Shown here piece by piece: positions 1 to 14,772 of a stretch of DNA of 64,000 nt (position 1 is its first letter; every line of letters begins with the position of its first letter). Made by a program: the position numbers and the translations under genes. The notes below the pieces were generated by a model that did no database searches, was not told the origin of the DNA, and saw nothing but the letters and a program-made list of their open reading frames with translations. The stretch lies in assembly GCF_030936135.1 (NCBI RefSeq), contig NC_082594.1, forward strand, positions 57,137,815 through 57,201,814, given 5' to 3'. This DNA comes from Gavia stellata (Eukaryota; Chordata; Aves; Gaviiformes; Gaviidae).

Positions 1-3000
1 CTGTAACTGATTGTTTTGAGGTTTGGTGTTGGATTTTTTTTTTTCCTTTTATTTTATTTTAACATTCTGGGCTTCATTTGATTTACTTTCGTATTGGCTA
101 TGTGTATATTACATTATATGCATGTAACGTAACTACAGATTAACTGTTTCAGTCTTTAGATAACACAGACTGATTTTAAGTAGTCAGTCAATCTTAGTCT
201 GCTTGCAAGAGTGATGATCATTCTTAAAAATCTGCCCAAAGAGAAGTTGGAGGAATTCAGATTTTAGCTCTGTGCTATTACTGAGTTTGAGGCTGTAAGA
301 ATATTTTGTAAATAATTTGTGAATATGTGCATGTACTTGAGTGGGGAGAAGGGAGCACTTGCATCTCCAAAATACTCTGAAGCTTCTTTTCAACTTTTAC
401 CTAATCTGAACACAAATTTACAAATGAAGAATTTGCATTCAGATGTTCAGGGATGTCAGGCTACATAAACTGATGGACGTTTATATACCTGTTCCTCCCA
501 GGTTACTTTGTTTTGTTGATGAGCAATATAATTTCATTTCCACTAGCAATTTTGTTACATTTAGCAAATTCAAAGGAAGGGTGTTGTTTAAGTAGGTCAG
601 ATGTCTTGATTTGGGTATCAATTGACAGTTATACTTGTTTGTTAAACTTTCACGACTCCAGATGTATGAACATCGCTTGAAAGCATGCAAATTGTTAGCT
701 CCAGTTTTGATGCTGTATTTCTTGATTAATATTTAACATAGTTAAATGTGAATTGATAGGGGTGATATTTGAATGCAAGTCAAGTTTAGAATAAAATTGG
801 GTTTAGACAGAAATATGGTTGGGTTAAAAAAATCTCATTAAACATTAAACCTGCTTTTCTACACATCCGATTTTAACATTTCAGCCTAATCTGACATGAA
901 AAAAAACCCCTCAGATCCTGTTTATAGATCATACCTGAAACTAAATGGTACAGCTTCAGTTTTTGGAGAGTTCCAAACAAAATGAAAGTTAAAGAAAAAT
1001 CCCAAGTTCTCCCATCTCCAAACGCTACTTACAAAGATACAGTATTCAGCAGCATATGGCAGTGTGTGTATATATATATATAGCAGTGTAGCAAGGCAGA
1101 GTTTGAACTTTTAAAGACAAGATTCTTTATGGCTTTGTTACTTCAGAGAAGTAATGCGCCATGGACAGAAATAGAAAAATATATACAATCGTTTTGATAC
1201 ATTTGTGAAACAGGTTTCACAGAGCCCAGTATTTTTTGCGTAAAATGCCTTAAATCACTTTCTGTAGGGCTAATGCAATTGAATTTGTTTCTGTATATAG
1301 CCTTTTATAATAACAACTTCGGATGCAACACGAGACTTTTCTTTCCACTACAATCTTATACAGCCTTATGATTAGTAACTACAGTAGACAGACTATGAAA
1401 GCTCTGCTTTATTAGCTGTAAATGCACTTTCAGTCCACTTGTAGACTTAGAGCTTGGAAGCAAGAAGAGGTGACAGTGCCAAGAGCACCGAGACCATCCT
1501 GATGGGCAATCACTACATTCTCTCAGGCTTGAGATCCTTTCCAAATGACTCCTTTTCCTCTCACCCCATCTGTCTTCATGAAAACCGGCTGTGTCTTAGG
1601 GCCTCGGGTCATCCCACCTAGCACTAGGCGCTTCAGGGACCACGTTGCTCAGCAGCGTTGTCTTTCTAGGATCCTGCAGTTAGTCAAAAGAGACAGGCAC
1701 CTCCGTATCCAGGAAGGAGTTTACCTCTCTTCCTTGCACAAGCAACCTGGGATGACAAGGCTTGTCATTTAGGCACCTCACTTAAGTACCTGGAGGTAGA
1801 TGCTGCTGGTGAGACTGGGGGGATCCAGGCTTCGCCCAGGCTCTGTCCTGTCCTTCTCCTTCTTGGCACAACGGTGCCTCTTCTTCATGCCAGTGCTGGA
1901 GTGAGGAGCATGGAGAGGGAACCCATTTGGGGAAGTCACAGTATAACAAACAAACAATTTCATTTCTGGGCCAAACCAACCCTGATGTAACTAGATGTAC
2001 AACCACCATGCATTCGTTGTTCTGAATGCTGCCCAATGCTGTTACATTTATTTTCTTCCTTATAAGACATTTGAACCTGTCAACTACCCTAGCTACAAAC
2101 ATGCAATGCGACCACCTTCAATGCACATATGCACAAAGGATAGAGCTCAACAGATCTCTCCTGAAATGCCAGATGCCTTTCCAAGGCTGGTGAAAGCAGT
2201 GCGCAGGGCCCAAGCCAGCTCAGAGAGTTAGCGAGGAGCAAGGTGTACATCACCGAAGGGCAGAAAGCAGATTAATACAGTGCCTCAAGAGTGAGAACTG
2301 CGATAAAGATACCCTTCAGGTTTAATCATTAATGCACTTAGTCGTTTGTCAGTCTCAGCCCTTACTGCATCACTGAAAGGATAATACACATTTTCTAAGA
2401 GGTCAGTAGAGAAAGCAAGGTTAATATACACAGGATAATGCTGACAAACCACTAATACACCTCTTGCAAAATAGCTGATTGTTATAACAGAAAACAACTT
2501 TTTAAAAGCCGAAAATAATTAAGTGCAGCTTCCTCTATGTCCCCCGCCATCTCTTGGGACTCCATAATGAGGAAATCCTTTTTCTTTCCCCAACCTACTT
2601 TTTGGGGGTTGGTACTTGAAATGTGGCAGAAACCAAAAGCTCTAGCTGTAAAGCACCCACTCAGTGTCCAATTTTCTAGGTATCCTGCTCTTCCACTTTG
2701 TTTTCCTTTTTGCATTTCTGAGAATGGCACACTTGCATAGTATATGTGAGCATGCTTCTCTCTCCCTGTATACACATTTATTTATACGTATACACACATA
2801 TAGCTCTATAAATACAGCCACAAGCTAGTAAATTTCAAGTGCATATGCTATAAAAGAGTATTGGAAGGACTCCATTTACCACAATACTTGACAGAGACCT
2901 AATGAGGAGAGTCCCCAGCAGGGACTTCTGCTTTAGAGATGATTATAGCTTGTGTCTCTGTAAGTGTGGTTGCAATTTTCTGACATAACTGTGGAAAAGG

Positions 3001-4980
3001 GTGAATCTGCAGATATTATTTGGCAACATCTGCTGGTACTAGTAGGGAAAATGTAAAAAAAGACAACTATCCAGATAAGAACAGCAACCTAGATGGTATC
3101 TTGTTCACAGTATTTTGGAGCTTTACTGTTATGAATTTCATTATTTCTTGTTTTTTAGTTGAACACAAAAAATCTTGTAAAAGCTCACCGAGCTTTTCAG
3201 AACCCCTACCTCCTTCCTTTCAGGCTATGATAATTGTTAAATGATGACCTCTCTATATTTATGTAAATATGTTCTTCAAAAATGAATTGGGTAAAATACT
3301 GATGCTCAAAACTGTCATCCTATTTGGTGTTTTTTAAAAATGAAATTCACAATCCACAGAAAGTAGTTCTTACTTCCAATAGTATCATCTGACACCCACC
3401 CCCCCTTAACTGAATTACAGATTTATAATCATACCGCCACTGTCCATCACCCAAGAATGACATGACACAACAATACCCGATGGATTACCCCCGCAGCCAC
3501 TGGGTCTTTTTCATCACATCTTTCCCTTCCACACACTTTCCTCCAGAAAGTTTTGATTAGTAGAAATGCATTCAGATTTCCCTGTGGATAAAAAGAAGGG
3601 AAGGGTTTGACATTTTCAAGACAATCTCAGACGGCACTGTTTGGCCCATTGCTTTTCCATTTCCCCTTGAGTCTTTACTAAGTCCAGTGCACAACAGTTA
3701 ATGTGGTTTTCACAAAGCAGTGATCAGTAATGTAAATACCATTTCTTCCCTCAAGACTTATAATGAATTCTGTGTTTCTTAAGCTTGTTTCTTTCACAAT
3801 TTGTCATGTCAAGGATGTTAAAGATGGTATTTGGAAATCACAGAACAGTTAAACCATAAACTGCTGTGTTCCCGTCCATTAGTAAGAAAAGTTTGACTGC
3901 AGCCATATTATGTTGGAAGGGTTGTATTAACAGTCGTTTACATATATATATATATATTTGTAGTGCTGCGCCTGCTTCTTCCATGTACCTTAAAATTACT
4001 ACCAGATAATGAATGACCTCCTATTAAACTCATTTTTTGTAATGCATCTTCCTGAAATATAGGCATTAGAAGACCTTGCTGCTCAGCCAAGGCAATTTTG
4101 CCTAGTGCAATATTATGTTACTAGACAAAGGCATTTGGAAAAGGCCATACATTTTATTTTCTAAATCAATACTTTCTTTTGCTGCCTACTGAAAAATCCT
4201 TTTTTAGTGCTTACAACACATTTGAGAGTTAGGATAGGATTGTAATATTCAGTAACAAACTGAGACAATAACTAGCATTCTTAAAGATTAATTTTATTTG
4301 CCCTGCTTTTTGCCTGCAAACGTTATTCACGTAATGCTTTTCAGACAGATTGTACCTTGTTAGTTTCCCTGCTTCATAGTATACATATATTAATGAATAT
4401 GTATTTTCATTGATGACAGTGTAAGGCAAGTTATTTCTCTCATAGTGTTATCTACTGTTTATTCATGTGCATATTTTAAATTTGCAATGGCTTGTTGGAA
4501 AGTCTAATTGATTGTCACTGATTACTAGCCAAAGTTTTGCTTTTGTTAAAGACACCATTACATAAAATTCTGATCATTACATGAAAGTTTAATTCTGATT
4601 ATTAGATCTTCAGGATATTCTTTTCAAAATCACAGCGAACTCTTTATCAGTTAATCTCCACAAAAACACTGTGTTAAAAATGTTAGAAAACACAGTTTTT
4701 CCAGTTGTCTTTATAATAAGAAATAAAGAGACTTTTCTCAGTTAAACAAGAAGGTATATTGACCTTTATATTAATCTTGCCGTAATTGGACTGGTAAAGC
4801 ATTAGAATATAGAATCCACAATTAACTAACTCTCCATGCAGAGAGAGCAGTATCTCAGCTAAAAAAAGATCAGATTGCTTGTCAGGAAAGTCTTACTGAT
4901 GCAACGCACAAAGTCATATGCAGACTATCTACTATAGGTATCCAGTTGCAGCAACTACTGTGGCATGCAACGTTAAGAAA
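1..4980. other. AT-rich region without a supported gene; possible GPC6 3' end
   Basis: No exon with convincing protein similarity is seen. Open frames are under about 110 codons and overlap freely. In other vertebrates GPC6 lies on this side of DCT and points toward it, and its 3' UTR is several kilobases long. This AT-rich stretch, with many AATAAA and ATTTA words, could be that UTR or plain intergenic DNA. Nothing in the sequence proves it. Confidence 0.25.
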
Positions 4981-5620
4981 GCAATGAGGGAGTCAAGCTA
5001 TCTGCCACCCAATGCCATGAGATCTCGATTGTCTATACTATCAACAGACAGAAATAGAGAAACATGTTCTCTCCACCTGCTGTAGGTGCATATATTATAT
5101 GTTGCTCCGTTGACAGTACAGAGGATCCTTGGTCTGGCACCATGGTATGATAAGCTGTGTGGATGATTCATGACTGTCTTCAGCTTAGAAACCATTATAG
5201 ACATGCACAGTGCCATAGTAGGTGGTTTGCGCGCAGCCGGTAATCCAAGTGTTAAAGACATGTGATCAGAGGTAGTCATTTTTGGTGAGGTAACTATTCC
5301 CAAGGTGTATGGATAAGGACTCCCCAGTGTAATTTCTTTCAATCCAAAGTTTAAAAGTGTTACAGCAATCTGGACAATGAAATTTACGCTGTGTGAGGAC
5401 TATGCAATGGAGGATCAGAAATGCCTTCCCCAGCCTCTCTGGTCCTCCTTCCACTGAAGCTAGTGAGAGTTTGCCATTGGCTCCAGTACGAGGAGAAGCA
5501 TATCTAACAAGTTTGATACTAACCATTGAAATTTGCGCTTATATCCTCGGTGTCTATCGCTTAAACAGCACTGATGACACTTGCTTTATTAGTTCATAAT
5601 TACAACAGTAATAAAGTGTG
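4981..5620. other. Segment with overlapping open frames, unidentified
   Basis: Minus-strand frames of 114 codons (4998-5342) and 86 codons (5266-5526) overlap in different phases. The plus strand, read through several TGA/TAG stops, also gives protein-like text, with an AATAAA at 5611. It may be a decayed processed copy or an old repeat. I do not recognise a family and would not call it a gene. Confidence 0.3.
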
Positions 5621-8600
5621 GGGCGATCTTTTACACTGTTGCTTAATATTCAGTACTGTATGTATATATATATTTGACACCTCAGTGAAGACTTTGACAT
5701 GCCTTATTCATTCTAGTTATTTTTATGGTATTGGTTTTGTTAGATTGCTTTATCATATAAAGAATAAAACTATAACTGCTCTGACTTAAAATTGTCCAAC
5801 TCATTTTTATCCAAGATGTGTTAAACAAATCTAAATCATGTTCATCAGTTCTTCTCATTCTCATCACCCTTCACTCACACCATGAAGGCAATGTATATTG
5901 GTGGTTTGAAAACAGGGATTTGATATTCTCTGATGGACTACAATAAATATCTTAAGTAAGTACCTGCCTCGTGTCTTGTGGTTTCTTGGCTGCAAAATGA
6001 AAAGTGCTCTCTGCAGGCCAGCAATGTTAATCCCACGATTGTCAGCTACTGGAGAATCATGAGGTAAAATGAATCTTTAAAATAATTTATGAGGAGTTCA
6101 TTCTACAGCATTTATTTTCCAAGTATATTTATGTGCCAGCAATGTTCCCCTAAAATCTGTCAGAGACATGAAGAACATTGTGGAAGTGTCAAAAGTCATG
6201 ACATCTAAGGATAAAATTTCAGGCAGTAGTTATTTATTTATTATCTTGCAAAAGGTGAGAGTTTTCTATGACTATATGTAAGATAGTTTTTAAAATTATA
6301 CTCAGTTGTTATTTTGACTTACTTATTAGTTCTGCATTAATCAGATTGAGAGCTAATTTAATGGTAGCATTTTATTGCAACTGTTGAACACCATTTTTTT
6401 TTATAGAAAACTGCCCATGATATAGGACTCTTAAAAAGTAAATCAATGTTGTTCTTTAATAAATGTGGGATCTGGCGAATGAGAGGGGTCTGCTTCTTCA
6501 TTTTAATTTGTCTTATTCTAATTCCTGCAGGGGAGTCTAAGATTTCATATTAGGTCTTTAAACTGTCAATACAGCCTCCTTGAAATTCTTCTGTTGATTC
6601 AGTTCTAAGCTTAAGGGTTTTGTTCAGCTGCATACATATTGCTCTCTGGTGTCACTTTAAACAGCTTAGGCTAGCCAAGACACCTTCCCAGAGCCAGCAG
6701 ACGTGGCACAGGACCTGCAGAGGCCCTGCACCCTTCCAGATTGGCAGCTGGACATCCAGGTGGGATGGTCTTGAGAACCTCAAATGAAACTAAAGGTCTA
6801 AGTTTAGGCAACAGCATCAATTTCCTAAATTTGTGTGAGCTGAATCCCACCCTCACCTGGTACAAACCTATATTTGGGTGAACTGAATCTCACCATGAGG
6901 CAGGGTTTTGTTGTCTAAATAGAGTCATCACTGCCATTCTGGGTACTGCAGGGTTTGGTTCAGCTGCCCACTGGATCCTTTGTGTATCCTGTGTCTACAT
7001 CTCCTAGTCCTACTCATTATGCCTTGGATTTTCTAGGATATCTCAAATGGCACTGGACACTTTTGTGGAGCTCATTGAGTCATGGCTTGTATTGCATCCG
7101 AGATATCTGTGTGCAGCTGGCAGATATGCAGAGCAGTAAGAAACCCATGCCTTTCTGGGGTAGGGGCTGGAGCCAATGCATGGCACCACTGAGCATCTCC
7201 AATGGCACTAAATTACCCACCTCTGGGTACCCACACCAGGTATCTAAGATAGATGAAGCCTGCTACCTTCTAGGGGTGTCTGTTGCTGAACTGAGAGAGG
7301 CCAGCTCATTTTATAACAGTATTTGTGAACAAATTGTTTGAGCAGGGTTGGGAATGCACTCACTTGTTTAGAGTGAACTGCTGTGTTCCCCATTCTAGAA
7401 CAAAACACTGAGTTTTCAAACAAAAAATAACATTTTGCAGTTTTCAGCCTCTGATGAATGATTTCCAGGTTCTAATAATTTTGCAGTATTCTTTACTTTC
7501 TTAACACAAGGCAAACCTTGCTGTGCATGTTTCATGCTCTACAAGGAGGAAAAAACAATTGCCTATCATAGAAGAGCTTCGTGGAAGCACCAATTTAAAA
7601 TTCTGCTACTTGCCTGAAGGGACATTACCTGCAATGGTGCAGAAAGTCACCTGTGAATCATGGAAAATCTGACAATTAATAACTCCTTTTAATTATTATT
7701 CTTTTCTCAGGCACCTACCACAAGGTTCTATTAATTAATGATGCCTTGCTTTAAATCCTGCTGGAACAGAATGAAAATGTGAATTGCTAGAGATTTGATT
7801 CAGTTAAGTTTCCAAAATCTAGTTGCCTATTCAAACACCACTGAATCCCTTTAGCCTAGGAATACTATGACGACCATTTTCTCTGCCAAAGTTGTGACAT
7901 TTGTTGCGTGACTGTATGAAACATTGCAAGTCTATTATGATTTTTTGTCTCATCAGAATGCAAATAAAATTCAAGGAGAATGAAATGTGAGAAAGTATTA
8001 AAAAGGTGAAAATATAACTAGCTAACTGTTTGAAAACAACAGATGCTTTTATTTGAATGGCAAGTAAAGGTTCTGGTCTGCTCTTTTACCTGTTAGAGAT
8101 TATATTTGGAAACCAGCCTTAGCACTGAAATTATATTGGTACACTAAATTCTGGGGCTTTGCTCAATTTAATAGCACACTCTTATTTTAATACACTATTG
8201 AACATAATATCATATTTGCATCTGTGAAATGCATATCCATTCACTTGAATGTTTGGGTAGTATAGATGGCAAACATTAATAAATCAAATTGACTGTTGTC
8301 GCTAATCCAGGAAAAACTGTGGCCTAATAAAATGTTTTCTGACGCACTGCTAAGCTCAGACATAGCAGAGAGCCATCAAATACAGATGCCAAGCTAATAT
8401 AAAAAATGTGCAGGTGTCAAATATTTGCAATATGATGTAAATGCAAGAAAAAACCTCCCCTGGAATTGGGATCTGCATGAGGAATGATACTGTCTTATAA
8501 GCAGAAAGACGATAGCCCGTTTTTGTGCAGCTGCACATGATAGATGGTGCTCACTTCTGAGATCAGCTTCACCTGACCAAGCCCAACCCACGGGAGGGAG

Positions 8601-11600
8601 TGCAGGGCTGGGGATGGGGCAATGAGAGAGCATTAAAAATATGAGGGGCTTGGAAAAGGGACTAGCCTACTGCAACAACCCAGCTTTGATGCTTGTAATT
8701 ACTGCAAATAAATCATCTGATGAGATGGTGAGTATGGGAGAGAGGGGGGAAGAAAACAGGAGAAGTCCAGGAGCCACAGAATGATACTAAGAGGAAAATT
8801 TTGAGCTGAGTATTAGTACAAATGTCCTTAAAGTGAAACAGATAAAGATGCCAAGTATGGCCTCTGATTTTGGTTTTTAGGATGAAGTTTCTCTTTCTTG
8901 CTTTTTTTTTCCTGGTTAATGGTTTTCTTCAGTTATGTATTTATTCAGTTTTGGTACAGATATTAATATGAATCAATCAATAAAACTGTGTGAATACAGA
9001 AACTCTTCACAAACTCTTCATTAGGTGTTAAAAACTTCCATCTTTTAAGTGTAACCCTGACTGTACTTAACTGAGAGTACATACAATACAAATGGTTAAT
9101 ACATGAGAGAACTATTTGTGCTATACACTTTATAATGCTTTTTAAAAGTACAGCTAGGTTGAAGCCTCATTCTACCTTCTCCTGCTGTTATGAATATTAA
9201 TAGCTAAGTTAGAGGAGGGTGAAATAGATATACTTGCAACGCAAGGCAGAAAGAGCCAAAAGGATAAGCAATGTGGAAGAGAGGAGGGAGACTGGAGAAG
9301 TCTCCAGAGGAACCAGCAGAGGTGAAAACTCCGGACATCTCCCAGCAGAAAACACAGAGCTGGAACAATCCTGCACGGCAATGGACACATACGAAAAATT
9401 TGGGCAGGCTTGTTTTTTCTTTTCCCAACTGTTGTGAAGTTTGGAAAACTTTGTTTCCCAATTCAGTAATTCTTGCTGTATGTGCCCTTACAGTGCCCTA
9501 TAATGTTGAAATGTTTGGGGACCCCTCCTTAAAACAATTTCAAAGTTCCTTAACCATGCCACAGCCACAGCTGAAAACTGAGGGATTTCTATGCTAGGGA
9601 AAGCTGCTCTTCTACACACACCATGACATGTAGAAGGAAAAAAGTCTGACATTCCCTGGCTGCAAAATTAATTTACTGGAACTTGTCAGGCAAAGGCAAT
9701 ATTCCAAGTAGTCATTTTGTTGTTCAATAAATTTCCATTCCCATTCACCTTGCTCTGTAAAACTTCCCTTACTTTTCTTCCAAATGAAATAAATCGCGGA
9801 ATATTAGAGAAAAGTAGAGGGAGCAATTTTGTACAGCGCTACTAGAGATGTGCTTTCCAGATAGCAACTATACTGATACTGAATGACTGACAGCAACTAA
9901 GGCAAAAATGTGCATGATTCAGGCTGTTGTGATGAGCTGACACAAATCCATCTGTCTGAATAACGCAATTAAGTATACATCAGAAAAACATGACTAGGCA
10001 ATCCCCAGACCAAGCTAAAAAATTTAGAAACAGGCAAGACTGAAATGAAAAGTACCACTTTTTTTCCTCCCTTTTCAGTTTTAAGTAGAAATATATCTTT
10101 TATCTTTCTGTTTGTCTGTCCTAGCACAGCCACCAGGGTATACTTTATTCTTACCAGCAGATAGACAGTGTAAATGAGCACTGAGCTCTGTCATCTCTCT
10201 CTCCATATGTCATGTCCTTGATCAGATTTTTTTAGCTGGGAGATCGTATTTAAAAACAACGAATTCTACATTAAAAACACACCTTCACTGTTTTTGCAAA
10301 ATGATAAGTCTTATCCGAAGATTACACATGGAAAGAGTTGGAGGGAAAAGAAAAGGAGTGAACTTGGCCTGAATAAAAGGATGATTTTTCCTTCTGTTAA
10401 AAATGCAGCTTTTTCTTTTCTCAGGAAGTATTGTACTTTGCTTTCACAAGTGGTATTTTTCAAAGCTCTGTGCTGAATTCTAAATCCATAGGGTTTGGCA
10501 CACCAAGTGGGTGTACACATCTGCAGAAGAAGCAGGCTTTCTACATCTCCTCAAAGCTCCTATCTCCAGGCACGGGGAGGAGATGCAGCCGCCTTGGGAT
10601 GTGACACGAATCTGAACAGTCTTAGGGCTGCTCTAAATGAAGCCATTTGTTCCCATCTCTGCCGGACAGCTATGCCAAGGGGACCGGCAAGACTGTAGCT
10701 TGCCAAGCAAGAGCACACCTGCTAACCACGAAGCCAGCTGCTGACCTAGGTCCTAAGGACTGTAAGTGAACTTGATGTTCATCTGCAAGGGCTGAGCACA
10801 CCGGCTCTCCTCGCGACGCTCTCGCCATGCACAGCCAACCAGAGCAGCACAGAAGGCAGCAGCTCTTTGGCAAGGTCTCCCCACCCTGAGCAGCTGCTGA
10901 CCATGGGATGGTAGGACACAGCAGCATGAAAGAAAGTGGAATAGTTTGTTGATAAAAGCCAGGCTGGAGTTTGAAAGTCTCTGGTTAAAATGAAGAAGAA
11001 ACCCAACAAAGAAGGCTTAATAAGCACTGCAGGATTTATCTGAAATTGGTGGCTGCCAGCCCAAAAGAAGCCAGTCATCAGCCTTATTCCCAACAATAAC
11101 AGCTTCTGAGCATTTGACGTGTTTAGTAGCTTTTCAGTTAACTCAAGGAGAGGGGGCAACTGTGAAACTGTTACAGATATTTGAGCAGTAACACCTCCAC
11201 ATAAAAATGAAGCTGCTGAAAGACGTTTTCAAGCGAAAGGCACAGAAAAAAAAAGCAAGTGAAACCTCAGGAGACCTTCTTCAAAGGCAGAAATGAAAAA
11301 TGTGCTAAGTCATGGGATGGACCAAACCCTCAGAGATGGATAGCAGTGAAACAGGCCTGGAAGCAGCCTGGAACGCAGCAATGAAATCACCAAGTGAAGG
11401 AAGCCGCAATAGGGAACTTTGTGGCCACACCACTGAACGTTTAAGCACATGTCTACCATGCATCAATCCACCTAATGCAATTCACCATATCCAAAATAGA
11501 CAGCTTGAGCTCTCTGCTACATGACCAAAGAAAATCAGGAACCACAGAAGGAGACCCACCACAGGCAGAACCACAGTGCTGAAAAAAAGAGCTTTGTAAT

Positions 11601-14600
11601 CTAGTCTGTGAAAAAGCCTGAGGGCAGAGGTAAGGGCTGAAAAGACTTCATCTGAGCTGGAGATCAAGTGACTGCCTCCTTTATTCAGGCACTTGGAAGT
11701 GCTGCCAAGGGCAATGCTTGGAGTCAGCCCATGCTTTCCTTCCATCCGGCCTGCTGAAGTTGCTCCAGGGTTCATGGGTTTGTCAACAGGCCAGAGACAG
11801 CAAGGCAGTGAAGGGAGGAGAAACAAACAGGGAGGGATCATCTGCTGTGGAAGACACCTGACGGCTTACTCCCTCTCTACTGAATATTTTGGTATGTTCA
11901 GGTTTCTCACTCTCATCATCACATTTACTAGGTTAGTTGCTATCTGCAAATCCCATCTGTCCTGGCACAAGGGTGGCCTCAGGACCCTTTGAAGGGGAAA
12001 TACATGGAGATGGGAACATCACCTTGAGTGCAGACAGGACCGGTGAAGAAGACCGGGGCAGGCAAAGTGAACCAGACCTGCAGACACTGCAGTTAGGTGC
12101 ATACCTGGAGCCCTATTAAGTGATAGGTTGAGGGTCACATTTTCTTCTCATGTTTTTTTCCTTGGAGGGCCCCCTGCTAGTATCAGAGCATGATTTTGGA
12201 TCTATACAATGCAATGACTTATATATTTGCTTAATCTGAAACCCAGTGCAGAGGTAACTGTTGATGTCCATGGTTTTTCAGCCTTTAGGAGAGGAGGTAG
12301 ATGTCCCCTCACAAGGAGAGAGAGCTGGTGTGTAAAAAGATGGCCTGCACTGGTACCATTTCTTCTGGCCACCCAGGTCTTGGAAAGCCTAGTTTTAGCA
12401 AAGAGCTCTGGCTAATGAATATCTACTGTGTCTCAGCTGCAGGAGCACTGAAGTAAAGCAGGATCATAGATGTGGTCTTGTTCGTAACCTGACTTTCTCC
12501 AGGCAGCTGTGTGCAGGGCACCTCACTGGCTGCACACACTGCATAAAGGGCCAAAGGGGGTACTTCAGGAAACAAGGTTTCCTTCCTGGTTGCCATCAGC
12601 CTACATGCCTGTTACTGTAAGTGTGCATCTTCACTGCTAAATTTAGCTGAGAGTCTTTGATTCTGCTTCTCTTCTTTCTCTTTTCTTTCCATCACAAGCA
12701 CAGGCACACAGCGTCCCTTCCAAAAGCAGTGTAAAGAAAGCAGTTAACAGAAGCAGAAGGTCAGTAATGGCATTGCAACTTCCAATTTTACAATAATAGC
12801 CATGAGTGTGGTTGCTTTACATTGCTTCTTTCCTAAATCAGGGGCAGAATCGGAACAGATTCCTTTTCAAGCATTCAGCTAAGCAGCCAGCAATGAGATT
12901 TCATTTAATTCAGAAAACAGGTTCTCACTAAGTCCTTCAGAGAATTTTCATGGTAATCATTTGCACAAAGGCACAGGCCATGACTGACAGAGATGATGTG
13001 GCTGCCACCAGCTTACTACAGAGTCAAAAAATTAGGCACCTGACCCACTGGATGACTCCGAAAGAGGCATTAGCTGCCCATGGATCCAGTACAGCCAATT
13101 GAGAGAGCAATTAACCAGTGACTAGAGAGAATTAAACTCCTCAGAAAGATAATCCACACAAAAGCCCTACACGCAGAGCTGGAAGCTGCATAGGTCTGGC
13201 TAATAAAAAGGCTGAGAAAGGGATGTTTTTGAGCACTTCTCCCTCTCTGGAGCTTAAACATCTCATTTGCAGCTGCGTGTTACATGCTCCTGTGTGATTC
13301 AGAGCCTTTTGTCAGAAGACAGCACCAATTCAGCAGGAATTATTTTAAAGGCGGGGGGGGGGGGGGGGTCGGGCAGTGCGGGGTATGGTGATGATTATAC
13401 CCATCTCAGCTTGAAGTCATTCAGGAGTGCACCTCCCATCTGCCAGCGAAGTGTCTTGAGTAAAAAGCGACCAGAGAAATGGACGTGCTGGTCCCTCACC
13501 CTTCCTCCCTGGGCTGGGCTGAGTGACTGCTCAGTTATGAATGTGAGAGGAAAAAGTGACGGGCAGAGGTGGTCCATGGGCACCAGTGACCCCTGTCCTG
13601 GGTGGGCGCCACCCTCCCTGTCCCCATTTCGGTGCCCAGGCTGAGCCCAGCGCTGCCGGCAGTGTGAAGGCAGGGCACCCCAGCGGGCACCGCTCCATGC
13701 CCCCACCCCACACTGACTCCAGGAGCTGAGGTCTCACTTTGCACTGACCAGGGTCCAAAATCCCAGGGTGTCCTGGGCTCTGTGGAGATTGGGGATGTTG
13801 TGTTTTCAGCATTGTTTCTCTCAGCTTACGAGTCTGTGGGAGTCTTTGCCTCCAGTTATGAGACAGATGAGTCCGTTTTCATCTCACCCTGGCAGTAACA
13901 GCTTTAGTACAATTAATGCAACAATAGTTTGCAGGTATTTACTAACACCTGCATAAACCAGCAACAAAAAATGCCTTTTCTGTAGTTTGGGATGAGTGGA
14001 GCATTAGAACATGTAAAACCAACCTTTACAATCAGACTTGCTACAGGATTTCCCCCAACCGTTTTGTAATGTGCCTATGCTCAACTTCCCCCTTTTTAAG
14101 CATTTCATATAAAGGTTACCTGTATTTGTTCCTTTCACCAAGGACACAACTTCCCTGGGTTGCTAGACCAAGACTGTCCTTTTTAAAAAGGGAGAAAAAG
14201 AGCTTTCTGTTGTCACCAGGTAATTTTCCAGTAAGCCGCGAGAGGGCAGGTTGTGTTCTCTATACAGCTTGCTTCAGCCAGATTTTTGCAAGCAACGGTT
14301 AAAGACCAGTCACCCTTTTAAAGCCCTAATTATTAAGCTAAGGCCCAGCCACTGGAAAGAGTGATGCACAGATCTTTGACCCTAGCATTTTTTAGGTGCA
14401 TAGTATCAATCTAATGCTCTCATTGCCTTTCTTCTGGAAAGGAAAACAACATTGTCTTCAATTTACAAGTGAGAACTGAGCAACTCTCCCTTGTTTTACC
14501 CACCTGCTCTTAGGCAAAACCAGTTCTAATAAGTTAGCTGCTATGCTACATTTTTTACATTTCTCCCCTGGCTCTCTCCTTCCTCTACCCCACTGCCACT

Positions 14601-14767
14601 TGCCCATAACCAGGGCAGCTTGCAAAGCAAACACTTGGGACAGCAGTATCCAAACCTCCAAGGCAGTGAAGCTAGTTAAGCACACACTGTGCCCTGTGAG
14701 CCCAAGAAAAAAACCTCATTCACCCTTGGAAGGTGCAGCCTAGCCTGTCTCCTAAACTTTGGCATTC
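5621..14767. other. Non-coding region left of the solo LTR
   Basis: Mostly AT-rich sequence with a more GC-balanced part from about 10500 to 14700. It contains a poly-G run at 13353. No exon, tRNA or young transposon was recognised. A 128-codon frame at 6955-7341 and others near 13267-13812 have no family look. Confidence 0.5.
13353..13368 (+). repeat. Poly-G run (16 G)
   Basis: Sixteen consecutive G, followed closely by TCGGG and GCGGGG. It can form a G-quadruplex and is also a common place for sequencing or assembly length errors. Confidence 0.9.
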
Positions 14768-14772
14768 ACGTC

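Noticed and set aside
1740-1800. TAGGCACCT-type words here and near 13035 as remnants of one old repeat
   Set aside because: The shared piece is too short to support homology without a repeat-library search.
13267-13812. Overlapping frames of 93-125 codons near the poly-G run
   Set aside because: Both strands are open over the same GC-rich stretch, with no motif and no splice context.
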